DNA from: Rhodococcus pseudokoreensis
GTDB taxonomy: Bacteria; Actinomycetota; Actinomycetes; Mycobacteriales; Mycobacteriaceae
Assembly: GCF_017068395.1 (NCBI RefSeq)
Contig: NZ_CP070619.1
Location: 8,122,001-8,186,000, forward strand
Direction of reading: 5' to 3'
DNA length: 64,000 nucleotides
Below, one piece after another: positions 8,658 through 17,305 of the stretch (position 1 is the stretch's first letter; each line of letters begins with the position of its first letter). Under the pieces are notes generated by a model, which saw nothing but the letters and a program-made list of their open reading frames with translations, was not told the DNA's origin and made no database searches. Made by a program: the position numbers and the translations under genes.

Positions 8658-9869
8658 GTGAGCAAGGATGGGGGAGAGAAGTTGTGGCCGAGGACCGGAA
8701 GCGGAGTTGGCGGGACAGCGCAGTACCCGACGCGGATACCGGGGTGTGCTGTGGTCGAATCGCCCTCGGATCCTGAACGTGTCAACTTCGCCGTCGTCGG
8801 CTCGCAGGAGTACGACAACCCGAAGTATCCGTGGTTCTCCAGGGCGAAGGCGGCAGCGATGACGCAAGCCGTCGTCAGTGCGTTGCCGGACTCGGTGGAG
8901 TTGGTCTTCGCCAGTCCACGCGAGTCTCTGGAGTTCGAGCCGATCGCCGATTACGACGGGTCCACCTTCCCCCGGGAGAGTGATGCGGACCTGTTCAGCG
9001 GATCGACCACTGCCCGCGGCTCGCTGATCCGGGACGGGCACGTCGGAACGTTGACGGTCGATGTTCGGGCCTGGGACCGTCCCGTCCCGCCCTGCGTGGC
9101 AGGGGCGTTGGATCGACGCGACAGCCTCCCGGACGGTACGGTGCTCGATTCGCTGGACAGCTGGTTCGAGATCAACGGGGTCCGCACACTCGAGCGCACC
9201 GTCGTCGCTTACCGTCCCGACGGCACCCGGATCGTGGCCACGGCCGGCGACGCCGACTACACCGACCCGAGGACGGGCACCAAGCACAGCGGACACATTC
9301 CCTTGACCCTCGACGAGTTGACTGCGATCGCCACCGCGCCGCCGCTGACGGTGACGGCGCCGGTCGTCCCGGCCTTACCGCTCATGCCGTCCTGCGGGGC
9401 GAACACCGAGGGAAACGGGCCGGAGTTGACCCGTGAGAAGGTGGCCCGGCTCGACCGGGCGCTCGAAGCGCGATGGGCGGGTATGCCGAGCAACAGCGAT
9501 CTCACCCTTGACCGACCGATCGGATCACTCCGGTTGACCGACTTCGGTAAGGACAACGTCTGCGAGGTGGTCACCGTGGAATCTCCCGCCGGGGTCGGGC
9601 GCCTGGATATTGCCGTCGTCAGCGGCCGATCCGCGGCTTCTCCGCAGGACGAGTACCTGAACGAGATCGATCCGGATCGCGCCATTACCAGGTTGCCCGA
9701 CGGATCCACTGTCACTCGCGCGGTCTACCTCTCCAACGGCGGCAGCGCCTACTTCTCCATCACCCTTCCCACCACCCAACAGGTCATCATCAGCACCACC
9801 CCCATCGGGGGTTCCACCGCGCCGAACTCGACCTGGGCTGAACGCAGACGAAGTCCATCCGTCACATGA
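8658..9869 (+). CDS. protein of unknown function
   Basis: No family was recognised. The product is about 403 residues, acidic, without obvious membrane segments or a signal peptide. It seems to have two related halves: each carries a strand-rich stretch with a hydrophobic patch and the word DG.T (LPDGTVLDSLD; LPDGSTVTRAVYL). A middle region holds a run of hydrophobic Val/Pro/Leu around VTAPVVPALPLMP and one Cys. Start GTG 8658 is uncertain; GTG 8751, where codon use becomes clearly coding (PSDPERVNFAVVG), is a good alternative. It is divergent from hen1 and overlaps the end of the converging small gene by eight bases. Confidence 0.65.
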   Translation: MSKDGGEKLWPRTGSGVGGTAQYPTRIPGCAVVESPSDPERVNFAVVGSQEYDNPKYPWFSRAKAAAMTQAVVSALPDSVELVFASPRESLEFEPIADYDGSTFPRESDADLFSGSTTARGSLIRDGHVGTLTVDVRAWDRPVPPCVAGALDRRDSLPDGTVLDSLDSWFEINGVRTLERTVVAYRPDGTRIVATAGDADYTDPRTGTKHSGHIPLTLDELTAIATAPPLTVTAPVVPALPLMPSCGANTEGNGPELTREKVARLDRALEARWAGMPSNSDLTLDRPIGSLRLTDFGKDNVCEVVTVESPAGVGRLDIAVVSGRSAASPQDEYLNEIDPDRAITRLPDGSTVTRAVYLSNGGSAYFSITLPTTQQVIISTTPIGGSTAPNSTWAERRRSPSVT

Positions 9870-10068
9870 TGTCGAAGATGCGTTCTTCCGGGACGCCGGC
9901 GTTCTGTGCCGAGGTGACGGCGTCGAGGAGGTCGTCGGTGAGTTGCTCGAAGGTGGCGGTGCGGACCCGTTCCGGGGGTCGGTCGCTCGGGTGGGTGGTC
10001 AGGAAGCAGTGCAGCATCGCGCACGTGTCGCGCACGTGTTCGAGCGCCCGGCGTTGGTCGTCGTTCAC
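9862..10068 (-). CDS. small helical protein of unknown function
   Basis: A 68-residue product starting at GTG 10068, predicted mostly helical (DDQRRALEHVRDTCAML; TFEQLTDDLLDAV). The GTG overlaps the TGA of the upstream small gene (GTGA), which indicates translational coupling and is the main reason for believing in this start. No family was recognised. Its last eight bases overlap the end of the converging unknown gene. Confidence 0.6.
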   Translation of the reverse strand: MNDDQRRALEHVRDTCAMLHCFLTTHPSDRPPERVRTATFEQLTDDLLDAVTSAQNAGVPEERIFDIM

Positions 10069-10319
10069 TGCAGGTCCGATTGGCGGTCGACGCTCGGCGC
10101 CCGCGTGTCGTGAGGTTCCCTGTGGGGACAGGCGTGGTCGACCGCCCGCAGCAGTTCGTGGGTGAGTCGTCGGTAGGTGGAGAGCCATCGGTGGTCGACG
10201 GGTTCGTCGCGCAGGTATGCAGTCAAGGTGGCGGTGTTCTCGCCGGTATCCAACCATCGGCGTAGGTCGGTGGTGCGATCCTGGACGTGCTGCAACAAAG
10301 AGTGTGGCGAAACGGGCAT
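10065..10319 (-). CDS. small helical protein of unknown function, first of a coupled pair
   Basis: An 84-residue product (MPVSPHSLLQHVQDRTTDL at the start) with a good ribosome binding site, AGAGGAG, just before ATG 10319. It is rich in Arg, His and Asp, looks helical for 60 residues, and ends in a polar tail. It shares a general pattern with the next gene (helix, LTxxLLxAV), so the two may be distant paralogues. Function unknown. The stop overlaps the start of the following gene by one codon frame-shift (GTGA). Confidence 0.65.
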   Translation of the reverse strand: MPVSPHSLLQHVQDRTTDLRRWLDTGENTATLTAYLRDEPVDHRWLSTYRRLTHELLRAVDHACPHREPHDTRAPSVDRQSDLQ

Positions 10320-10546
10320 CGAGTCTCCTCTGGTGCGGAATTCCCTTCGGCGAGAATGAATTTCACAGGGCGGCGAGCTTCCCGAGCCATTGTTGCCTAT
10401 ACCGGTGTCCGATGCTGGTGTTTCCCGGTCTGTGTCGCCGCTGTCGGGAGTCGGAAAACTTGCCCAACTCCGGTTCCGTCGCGGTGGTACCGGGCGGACA
10501 ATCGATGGGTACGACATCAAGCCCATGACCGAGAAGGAGTGGAGCC

Positions 10547-10735
10547 GTGAATCGGACCGACCTCCCACAGACACTGCGGAGATCATCGAAGGAGGTGCAG
10601 GCCGCTTTCGCCACGGCACACGAGACAGCCGTTCGGCGGTACGGCGAGGGCGAGGAGGCTCAACGTGCGGCATACGGCGAGCTCAAACAATCGTTCGAAC
10701 TCGTGACCGACCACTGGGTGCCCAAGCAGGACTGA
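10547..10735 (+). CDS. ChaB-like small protein
   Basis: A 62-residue protein with the ChaB pattern: an N-terminal LPQTLRRSSKEVQAAF, then AHETAVRRYGEGEEAQRAA and AYGELKQSFE. ChaB was named as a cation-transport regulator of ChaA in E. coli, but the role of actinobacterial members is not settled. Start GTG 10547 has AAGGAG about ten bases upstream. It is monocistronic and is followed by a long perfect inverted repeat. Confidence 0.7.
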   Translation: MNRTDLPQTLRRSSKEVQAAFATAHETAVRRYGEGEEAQRAAYGELKQSFELVTDHWVPKQD

Positions 10736-10740
10736 TGTCG

Positions 10741-10790
10741 CACCCGTGAGTACTTGTCAACCGCCGGCCGTTGACAAGTACTCACGGGTG
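10741..10790. terminator. bidirectional terminator, perfect 21-bp inverted repeat
   Basis: Arms 10741-10761 and 10770-10790 are perfectly complementary (left arm begins CACCCGTGAGTACTTGTCAA), with an eight-base GC-rich loop. The element lies exactly between the converging chaB-like and GntR genes, five bases from each stop. There is no T tract on either side. It may belong to an interspersed palindrome family of the genome. Confidence 0.8.
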
Positions 10791-10794
10791 GAGG

Positions 10795-11520
10795 TCAGAC
10801 GACGGCCGACCAGATCTCGTCGACGGACGGATCGGACGCCTCCGTGCGGAGAGCCTGTGCGACGAGCAGGCGTCCGGTGTTTTCGAGGTGCCTGCGCATC
10901 GCGGCTTCGGCCTCGTCGGGTTGACCGGCGATGATCGCGTCGATGACGGGTGTGTGCTCGTCGTCGATGTCGGTGAGGGTTCTGGTCTTGTCGGCGGTGT
11001 TGGCCCCGAGTAGCCGGGTGGTCTCGCGCAGTGTCTTGACGATCGCGCGGGCCCGGGTGTTGTCGGCGGCGTCGAGGATCAGGTCGTGGAGTCCGAGGTC
11101 GTGGTGGGCGAATTCGTGTTCGTTGCCGATGGCGGCCGCGTCCCGCATCAGGCGTTGCCGGCGGAGCAGTGCGTCCGACAAGGCGGGGTCGGATGCGGTC
11201 GCGGCCTTGCGGACGGCGGGAAGTTCCAGCGCCAATCGGACTGCGAAGATCTCGGCGATCTCCTTGGGCTGGGGGAGCAGGATGCGGAAGCCCTGCCGAG
11301 CCTCGAACTTGATGAGTCCCACTTCTTCGAGGCGGAGCAGCGCGTCGCGCACGGGGGTGCGGGAGATGCCCAGGCCCTCGGCGAGTTGGTAGACCGAGTA
11401 CTTCACTCCCGGCTTCATGCGGCCGTCGTCGATGGCGGCCCGCACGGCCGCGATCGCCTGCTCCATCCGTCGTCCCGGGAACGGGGTGAGCGGTTCGAGT
11501 TCGAGCGCTTCGTCTGCCAC
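10795..11520 (-). CDS. GntR-family repressor, FCD (FadR) subfamily
   Basis: About 241 residues: an N-terminal winged helix (YQLAEGLGISRTPVRDALLR, the typical GntR recognition segment) and a helical FCD ligand domain with metal ligands in the usual places (Asp/His in FAHHDLGLHDLIL and a late His in MRRHLENTG). Start GTG 11520 was chosen because a longer reading from 11556 would begin inside the operator. It is divergent from the FAD/Fe-S dehydrogenase gene, with two palindromic sites between them, so it most likely represses itself and that gene. A third matching site lies before the permease gene. Confidence 0.85.
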   Translation of the reverse strand: MADEALELEPLTPFPGRRMEQAIAAVRAAIDDGRMKPGVKYSVYQLAEGLGISRTPVRDALLRLEEVGLIKFEARQGFRILLPQPKEIAEIFAVRLALELPAVRKAATASDPALSDALLRRQRLMRDAAAIGNEHEFAHHDLGLHDLILDAADNTRARAIVKTLRETTRLLGANTADKTRTLTDIDDEHTPVIDAIIAGQPDEAEAAMRRHLENTGRLLVAQALRTEASDPSVDEIWSAVV

Positions 11521-11549
11521 CCGATCACTGTAACAACACGGGACTGTTC

Positions 11550-11579
11550 GTAGCATGCTAGAAGCTGTAGCATGCTACG
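11550..11579. promoter_or_regulatory. tandem GntR operators
   Basis: Two copies of the palindrome GTAGCATGCTAS lie at 11550-11561 and 11568-11579, 18 bases apart centre to centre, between the divergent GntR and dehydrogenase genes. The right copy ends one base before ATG 11581. If that ATG is used, the transcript has little or no leader and repressor binding would cover the start region directly. FCD-type GntR proteins are known to bind such short palindromes. Confidence 0.75.
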
Positions 11580-11580
11580 A

Positions 11581-14421
11581 ATGATCACCGCTGAATCACT
11601 GGCCGCTGAGCTGCGCAGTTCTGGAGTGAGCGATGTTCTCTCCGACGGCACGACCCGCGCCGCCTATTCGTCCGACGCATCTCTGTACCGGGTGCGACCG
11701 CTGGTCGTCGCGCGGCCGCGGCACGCCGACGAGGTCGCGGCGGCCCTCGCGGTGTGCCGCCGGGAGGGTGTGCCGCTGACCAGTCGTGGAGGCGGCACCT
11801 CGGTGGCAGGCAACGCGGTCGGGACGGGACTGATCCTGGACTTCAGCCGGCACATGAACCGGGTGCTCTCGATCGACACGGACGCACAGACCGCGACGGT
11901 GGAGCCGGGCACGATTCAGACGGTGCTGCAGCAGGCAGTGGCACCGCACGGCCTGCGATTCGGCCCAGATCCATCGACGTTCACGCGCTGCACGATCGGC
12001 GGCATGATCGGCAACAACGCGTGCGGGTCCCGCACCCTCGGTTACGGCCGGACCTCGGACAACGTGACGGGTCTACATGTGCTCACCGGGACCGGGGAGT
12101 CGCTGCAACTGGGCGCGCCCGGCGAGGTGACGGCATCCCCGGCACTGAGTGCATTGCAGCAGGTCACCCGCGCCGGCCTGGCGACCATCCGCACCGAACT
12201 CGGCCGATTCGGCCGTCAGGTGTCCGGCTACGCCCTCGAACATCTCCTGCCGGAGAACCGGTTTGACGTGACCCGCATGCTGGTCGGCACCGAGGGCACG
12301 CTCGCCGTCGCGACCCGGGCCACGGTTCGGCTGGTGTCCGAGCCCGCCCACCGCGTTCTGGTCGTCCTGGGATACCCCGACATCGCGGCGGCCGGAGACG
12401 CCACCCCGCTGGTGCTGAAGTTCGATCCGACGGCCTGCGAGGGGATCGATTCCCGAATCGTCGACGTCGTGCGCGAGCGGCGCGGCCCGGGCGCGGTGCC
12501 GCCGCTGCCAACGGGGGCGGCGTGGCTGTTCGTCGAGGTCGTCGGCGAAGATCTCGACGAGACGATCGCCCGGGCCCAGCAGGTCGGACGCGACTGCGGC
12601 GCCGTGGACAGCCTCGTGGTCACCGACGCCGCCCGCACCGCGCAGTTGTGGCGGATCCGGGCCGACGGAGCCGGGCTCGCCGGGCGCAGCCCCGCCGGAC
12701 TGCCCGCGCACGCGGGGTGGGAGGACGCGGCCGTGCCACCGGCAATGCTGGGTAACTACCTCCGCGACTTCGATGCCCTCATGGACGACTACAACGTCAC
12801 CGGCCTGCCGTACGGGCATTTCGGCGACGGCTGCCTGCACGTGCGCATCGACTGGCCGCTCGACGAGCCCGGCGGCAGCGGCATCTTCCGGGAGTTCCTG
12901 GTCGCGGCAAGCACACTGGTCGCCGGCTACGGCGGTTCCCTGTCCGGTGAGCACGGTGACGGCCGCGCCCGCAGTGAACTCTTGCCGCTGATGTACTCAC
13001 CGGACGCGATGACACTCTTCGCCGCCGTCAAGCACGTCTTCGACCCCGACAACATCCTCAACCCGGGTGTCGTCGTCGACCCCCGCCCCGTCGACGCGGA
13101 TCTGCGGGTGCCGGCCGCCCCGCTCGTGCGCCGCCCACTCGCGATGGCCTATCACCACGACGACGGCGACTTCACCCAGGCCGTGCACCGCTGCACCGGC
13201 GTCGGGAAGTGCCGGGCCGACAACACCGCCACCGGCGGTGTGATGTGCCCGTCGTATCAGGCGACACGGGAGGAGAAGGACTCCACCCGCGGCCGTGCAC
13301 GCGTGCTGCAGGAGATGATCAACGGCACCGCCGTCGACGGAGGCTGGCGTTCGCCGGAGGTCCACAACGCCCTCGACCTGTGCCTGTCCTGCAAGGGGTG
13401 TTCCTCGGACTGCCCGACCGGGGTCGACATGGCCGCGTTCAAAGCCGAAGTGCTGCACCAGAGCTACCAGGGTCGCATCCGCCCCGCCTCCCACTACTCG
13501 CTGGGGTGGCTCCCGCGCTGGGCGAAGATCGCCAGCCGTGCCCCCGGTCCGGTCAACGCCCTGATGCGCGTTCCCGGCATCGGACCGCTGGCGTTGTCGT
13601 CGGCCGGAGTGGACAGGCGCCGCACCATCCCCCCGTTCGCGAAGCAGACGTTCCGGTCCTGGTTCAAGGCCACCGAGAACGACCGTGCCACCACCGGTGA
13701 CCCGGTGCTGCTGTTCGTGGACTCGTTCACCAACTACTTCACCCCCGAGGTCGGGCACGCCACCGTGCGGGTGCTCGAGGCCGCCGGGTACCGACCGCAG
13801 TTGACCGACAAACAGCAGTGCTGCGGACTGACCTGGATCTCGACCGGGCAGCTCACCGCGGCGAAGAAGATCCTCGGACGCACCGTGGACGCACTGTCCG
13901 GCAGCGCCGCGGCCGGAATCCCGATCGTCGGCATGGAGCCGTCCTGCACCGGGGTGCTGCGCTCGGACGCCGCGGAACTGCTCGGCAGGGCGGCCGCCGA
14001 CCCGGTCGCCGAGGCCACCCGCACCCTGGCCGAACTGTTGACGGACCGAGGGTGGGAACCGCCGTCCCTCGAGGGTAAATCCGTTGTCGCGCAGCCGCAC
14101 TGCCACCACCATTCGGTGATGGGGTGGAGTCCGGACGCGCAGCTCCTGGAGAAGGCCGGTGCACAGGTCCAGCGGTTGGGTGGATGCTGTGGCCTGGCCG
14201 GGAACTTCGGCGTCGAGAAGGGGCACTACGAGGTGTCGGTGGCCGTCGCCGAACAGCAGCTTCTCCCCGCCGTGGCCGGAGCCGACGCCGACACCACCAT
14301 CCTCGCGGACGGATACTCCTGCCGCACCCAGCTCGCGGATCTGACCGATCGCCGCGGCGACCACCTGGCGCAGCTGCTCGCCGCGCAGCTCGACGCGGAC
14401 CGTGCGCGCCGACGGGACTGA
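11581..14421 (+). CDS. FAD/Fe-S dehydrogenase, probable D-2-hydroxyglutarate dehydrogenase (YdiJ type)
   Basis: A single-chain fusion of about 946 residues. An FAD-binding PCMH domain (SRGGGTSVAGNAVG) is followed by a C-terminal oxidase domain with GEHGDGRARSELL. Next come two Fe-S cysteine clusters (CTGVGKC...CPS and CLSCKGCSSDCP) and two CCG modules (QQCCGLTW, GGCCGLAGNFG) of the heterodisulfide-reductase type. The family oxidises D-2-hydroxyacids such as D-lactate, glycolate or D-2-hydroxyglutarate and feeds electrons to the respiratory chain. Substrate preference cannot be read from the sequence. The nearby HglS homologue makes D-2-hydroxyglutarate, so that substrate is favoured. ATG 11572 is an alternative start but lies inside the operator. 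Confidence 0.85.
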   Translation: MITAESLAAELRSSGVSDVLSDGTTRAAYSSDASLYRVRPLVVARPRHADEVAAALAVCRREGVPLTSRGGGTSVAGNAVGTGLILDFSRHMNRVLSIDTDAQTATVEPGTIQTVLQQAVAPHGLRFGPDPSTFTRCTIGGMIGNNACGSRTLGYGRTSDNVTGLHVLTGTGESLQLGAPGEVTASPALSALQQVTRAGLATIRTELGRFGRQVSGYALEHLLPENRFDVTRMLVGTEGTLAVATRATVRLVSEPAHRVLVVLGYPDIAAAGDATPLVLKFDPTACEGIDSRIVDVVRERRGPGAVPPLPTGAAWLFVEVVGEDLDETIARAQQVGRDCGAVDSLVVTDAARTAQLWRIRADGAGLAGRSPAGLPAHAGWEDAAVPPAMLGNYLRDFDALMDDYNVTGLPYGHFGDGCLHVRIDWPLDEPGGSGIFREFLVAASTLVAGYGGSLSGEHGDGRARSELLPLMYSPDAMTLFAAVKHVFDPDNILNPGVVVDPRPVDADLRVPAAPLVRRPLAMAYHHDDGDFTQAVHRCTGVGKCRADNTATGGVMCPSYQATREEKDSTRGRARVLQEMINGTAVDGGWRSPEVHNALDLCLSCKGCSSDCPTGVDMAAFKAEVLHQSYQGRIRPASHYSLGWLPRWAKIASRAPGPVNALMRVPGIGPLALSSAGVDRRRTIPPFAKQTFRSWFKATENDRATTGDPVLLFVDSFTNYFTPEVGHATVRVLEAAGYRPQLTDKQQCCGLTWISTGQLTAAKKILGRTVDALSGSAAAGIPIVGMEPSCTGVLRSDAAELLGRAAADPVAEATRTLAELLTDRGWEPPSLEGKSVVAQPHCHHHSVMGWSPDAQLLEKAGAQVQRLGGCCGLAGNFGVEKGHYEVSVAVAEQQLLPAVAGADADTTILADGYSCRTQLADLTDRRGDHLAQLLAAQLDADRARRRD

Positions 14422-14443
14422 ACCTCGGGTGCTCGCACGGAAA

Positions 14444-14486
14444 GGGGCGGCGGCAGGAGACGGTGTGTCTCGCCTGCCGCCGCCCC
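14444..14486. terminator. bidirectional terminator hairpin
   Basis: Arms 14444-14457 (GGGGCGGCGGCAGG) and 14473-14486 are perfectly complementary, and the loop itself can pair further through GAGAC/GTCTC. It lies between the stop of the dehydrogenase gene and the stop of the converging permease gene. Confidence 0.75.
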
Positions 14487-14491
14487 GGGTG

Positions 14492-15883
14492 CTAGTTCGT
14501 GACGGGTGCGGGGTGGCTGGTGACGGGTGGGTTGAGTCGTCGGCGGAGTCGGTAGGCGATCAGAGTCGCGACCAGCGCGGCGACGCTGAGGGAGATCTGG
14601 GATCGGGTTGTCTCGACGTAGAACATCGAGACCAGGACGGCGACGATGCTGCCGGCGGCGAGAATCGACAGGTACGGGAACAGCCACATTTTCAGGCGGA
14701 GCCGGGCGACTTCGTCGGGGGTCATCAGGCCGCGGAGTTTGATCTGCGACATCGCGATCATGAGGTAGACCATGAGGATGGTGGCGCCGGAGGCGTTGAG
14801 GAGAAACGCGAAGACGGTGTCGGGGGAGAGGTAGTCCAGGCCGATGCAGGCGAAACCGACGAGGGTTGCCAGGAGCAGCGAGTTGCGGGGGACGCCGTGT
14901 CTGTCGAGTTTGGCGATGCCGTGCGGGGCGTCGCCTTTGTGGGCGAGGGTGAAGAGCATTCGGGAGGAGGTGTAGAGCCCGGAGTTGAGGCAGGACAGTA
15001 CGGCGACGAGGATGACGGCATTCATGATGTCGGGTCCGCCGGGAATGCCCATGTGGGCGAGGGCGTCGACGAAGGGGGATTGGCCGATCTCGACGTCGGT
15101 CCAGGGAACGATGATGGCGAGCAACAGCACCGAGCCGATGTAGAAGAATCCGATGCGGGCGATGACGGAGTTGGTGGCTTTGGCGACGGCTTTTTCGGGT
15201 TCGGCGGATTCGGCTGCGGCGATCGTCGCGATTTCCGGGCCGACCATGGAGAAGACTGCGACGACGACGCCGGAGAGAATGACCGTCCAGCCGTTGGGGG
15301 CGAAGCCGCCGAGGTCGGTGAGGTTGCTGACGTCGGCGGTGTGGCCGGGCCAGAGGCCGAAGACGTAGGCCGCGCCGAGACCGAGGAACAGCAGGGTCGC
15401 GCCGACTTTGATTCCCGCGAACCAGTATTCGAATTCGCCGAAGTTGCGGACCGAACGGAGATTGGTGGCGACCATGGCAAGCAGCAGAACGGTGGCCATC
15501 ATCCAGGAGGGCAGGTCGATCCAGCGTTGGAGGAGTTTGCCGCCGATGACGGCTTCGGCGCCGACGGCGACGACCCAGAAGAACCAGTAGAGCCAGCCGG
15601 TGGTGAAACCGGCCCAGCCGCCGAAGGCCTTGCGGGCGTAGCCGGCGAACGATCCGGTCGACGGATTGGTGGTGGCCATTTCGCCGAGCATGCGCATCAC
15701 GAGGACGATGACGACGCCGGTGACGCCGTAGGAGATGAAGGCTGCGGGTCCGGAGGTGTGCAGCAGGGCGCTCGAGCCCACGAAGAGGCCTGCGCCGACG
15801 ACGCCGCCGATCGCGATCATTGTCAGGTGGCGTTGCTTCAGAGACTTCTGCAACGTCTCGGGCGGTTGTTCGTGAATGGACAT
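14492..15883 (-). CDS. amino-acid permease, APC superfamily
   Basis: About 463 residues with some twelve hydrophobic segments and the APC signature near the first helix (MIAIGGVVGAGLFVGSS), then YWFFWVVAVGAEAV and the inner-loop stretch SSRMLFTLAHKGDAPHG. It resembles the GABA/lysine/aromatic permease branch and should import an amino acid with protons. Start ATG 15883 has GGAG upstream; a longer frame from 16018 is not family-like. A GntR operator copy lies about 150 bases upstream, and the gene sits inside the lysine/aminoadipate locus, so a basic amino acid or an intermediate of that route is the likely cargo (inference). Confidence 0.85.
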   Translation of the reverse strand: MSIHEQPPETLQKSLKQRHLTMIAIGGVVGAGLFVGSSALLHTSGPAAFISYGVTGVVIVLVMRMLGEMATTNPSTGSFAGYARKAFGGWAGFTTGWLYWFFWVVAVGAEAVIGGKLLQRWIDLPSWMMATVLLLAMVATNLRSVRNFGEFEYWFAGIKVGATLLFLGLGAAYVFGLWPGHTADVSNLTDLGGFAPNGWTVILSGVVVAVFSMVGPEIATIAAAESAEPEKAVAKATNSVIARIGFFYIGSVLLLAIIVPWTDVEIGQSPFVDALAHMGIPGGPDIMNAVILVAVLSCLNSGLYTSSRMLFTLAHKGDAPHGIAKLDRHGVPRNSLLLATLVGFACIGLDYLSPDTVFAFLLNASGATILMVYLMIAMSQIKLRGLMTPDEVARLRLKMWLFPYLSILAAGSIVAVLVSMFYVETTRSQISLSVAALVATLIAYRLRRRLNPPVTSHPAPVTN

Positions 15884-16034
15884 CACACGCTCCAAAGGTC
15901 GAGTCGGACACGAGGGCGATCGGGCGCGATCCGTTCTGCGGTGGTCGGACGCTCCGACAGAGGATGTGCCGAGGCCGAAGCCTGGCGAGATGGCGAACTT
16001 CCGTTCGTGTGTGACCAACGTAACGGCGCAACAC

Positions 16035-16046
16035 GTAGCATGCTAG
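16035..16046. promoter_or_regulatory. third GntR operator copy
   Basis: GTAGCATGCTAG is identical to the operator at 11550-11561 and lies in the divergent region between the permease and the PucR-type regulator genes. It suggests that the GntR protein encoded at 10795 also controls the permease, the regulator, or both. Confidence 0.65.
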
Positions 16047-16155
16047 GGACAGCTGCCAGAATTTTCGGCCCCGGCGCTCAGACACTTGTATGGCCGACTC
16101 GGAATGATCGCAGTAAGTATTGCCCACGAAATATGCCGTTCACGGAGATGGTGAA

Positions 16156-17286
16156 GTGACTCTCGATGAAGTGGTCGCCGAGGTGGCCGAACGACTGTCG
16201 GCGTCGGTGGTGCTGGTCGATCGGGCCTTTTCGCTGATGGCCTACAGCACCCAGTCGCCGGGCGTCGACAGGGACCGGGTGCAGTCGATCCTCACCCGGA
16301 GTTGTCCGCCGGAAGCGCGTGCATGGTACGAGAGTTTCGGCATCGCCGATAGCATGCGCCCGGTCACCACGCCCGAGAATCCGCAGATCGAGGCGTCGTC
16401 ACGGATCTGCCTCCCGGCCCGCTACGCCGGTTCGGCGTACGGGTATCTGTTCGTCCTACCGGACGAGAACAGCACGGTGTCCGATCGTGATCTGACTGCC
16501 GCGATGTCCCTGGCCGGTCAGGCGGGCGCTCACCTCGCGCATACTTCGCGGGGCCGCGACGATCTGGCGGTAGACGTCGCCGACCTCCTGGAAGGGGACA
16601 GGAAGGCGTTCGCCCGTGCGCTTGCTCGCATCGAAGACTCCGGACTCTTTCCCGATGGCGGCGCGCTGACCGTGCTGGCCGTCGACGGTCTCCTGCCCGC
16701 CCCCGGCACGCGCAGTCTGCTGGCGCCGATCGGATCGCTGACCGCCGTCGTGGTGCCTGCGGCGGACGGCGCCGTCGACCCTGTCCGGTCCATCGCCGAA
16801 AGCGGTGCGGGCGCCGGAGCGCTGGTCGGAGTGGGAGGGTCTTGTCGAGGGCTGCGTTCGGCCCGGCGGAGCTGGCAGCAAGCCAAGCTGGGTGCCCGGG
16901 TCGCCCGGCACGACGAGTCGACGGGACCGATCGCCTACTGGGAAGAGCTCGGCATCTATCGGCTGGCCTCGTGCGGGCCCACCGGCGTCCTCGCCGATGC
17001 AGTCCTCACGCCGTCGGTGCGGGCCCTGCTCGACCACCGCAACATCGACCTGCTCGCCACCGCCCAGACCTATCTCGACCAGGCCGGCGATACCGGCGCC
17101 ACCGCCGCGATCCTCGGCATCCACCGTCAGACCCTGTACTACCGGCTTGCGAAAATCGAGGAGGTCACCGGCCTCGACCTGTCTTTGGGCGCGCAGCGAC
17201 TCGAGTTACACGTCGGCCTCACACTGGGACGCTTCATCGCCGAGCACCAGGGTGCACGGGACACCTCCACCGGCCAGGAGAACTGA
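16156..17286 (+). CDS. PucR/CdaR-type transcriptional regulator
   Basis: A protein of about 376 residues. The N-terminal half looks like a GAF-like sensor (ASVVLVDRAFSLMAYS; ICLPARYAGSAYGYLFVL). The C-terminus is the PucR helix-turn-helix (AQTYLDQAGDTGATAAILGI, then HRQTLYYRLAKIEEVTGLDL). Members activate catabolic or uptake genes in response to a metabolite. Start GTG 16156 has GGAG eight bases upstream; an upstream TTG at 16120 lacks this. It is divergent from the permease gene and probably regulates it. Confidence 0.8.
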   Translation: MTLDEVVAEVAERLSASVVLVDRAFSLMAYSTQSPGVDRDRVQSILTRSCPPEARAWYESFGIADSMRPVTTPENPQIEASSRICLPARYAGSAYGYLFVLPDENSTVSDRDLTAAMSLAGQAGAHLAHTSRGRDDLAVDVADLLEGDRKAFARALARIEDSGLFPDGGALTVLAVDGLLPAPGTRSLLAPIGSLTAVVVPAADGAVDPVRSIAESGAGAGALVGVGGSCRGLRSARRSWQQAKLGARVARHDESTGPIAYWEELGIYRLASCGPTGVLADAVLTPSVRALLDHRNIDLLATAQTYLDQAGDTGATAAILGIHRQTLYYRLAKIEEVTGLDLSLGAQRLELHVGLTLGRFIAEHQGARDTSTGQEN

Positions 17287-17305
17287 CTTCCCCTCGGTAG
17301 AGTCC

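Noticed and set aside
12997..14364. Long antisense frame inside the FAD/Fe-S dehydrogenase gene
   Set aside because: The sense frame carries all cysteine clusters; the antisense product has no family pattern.
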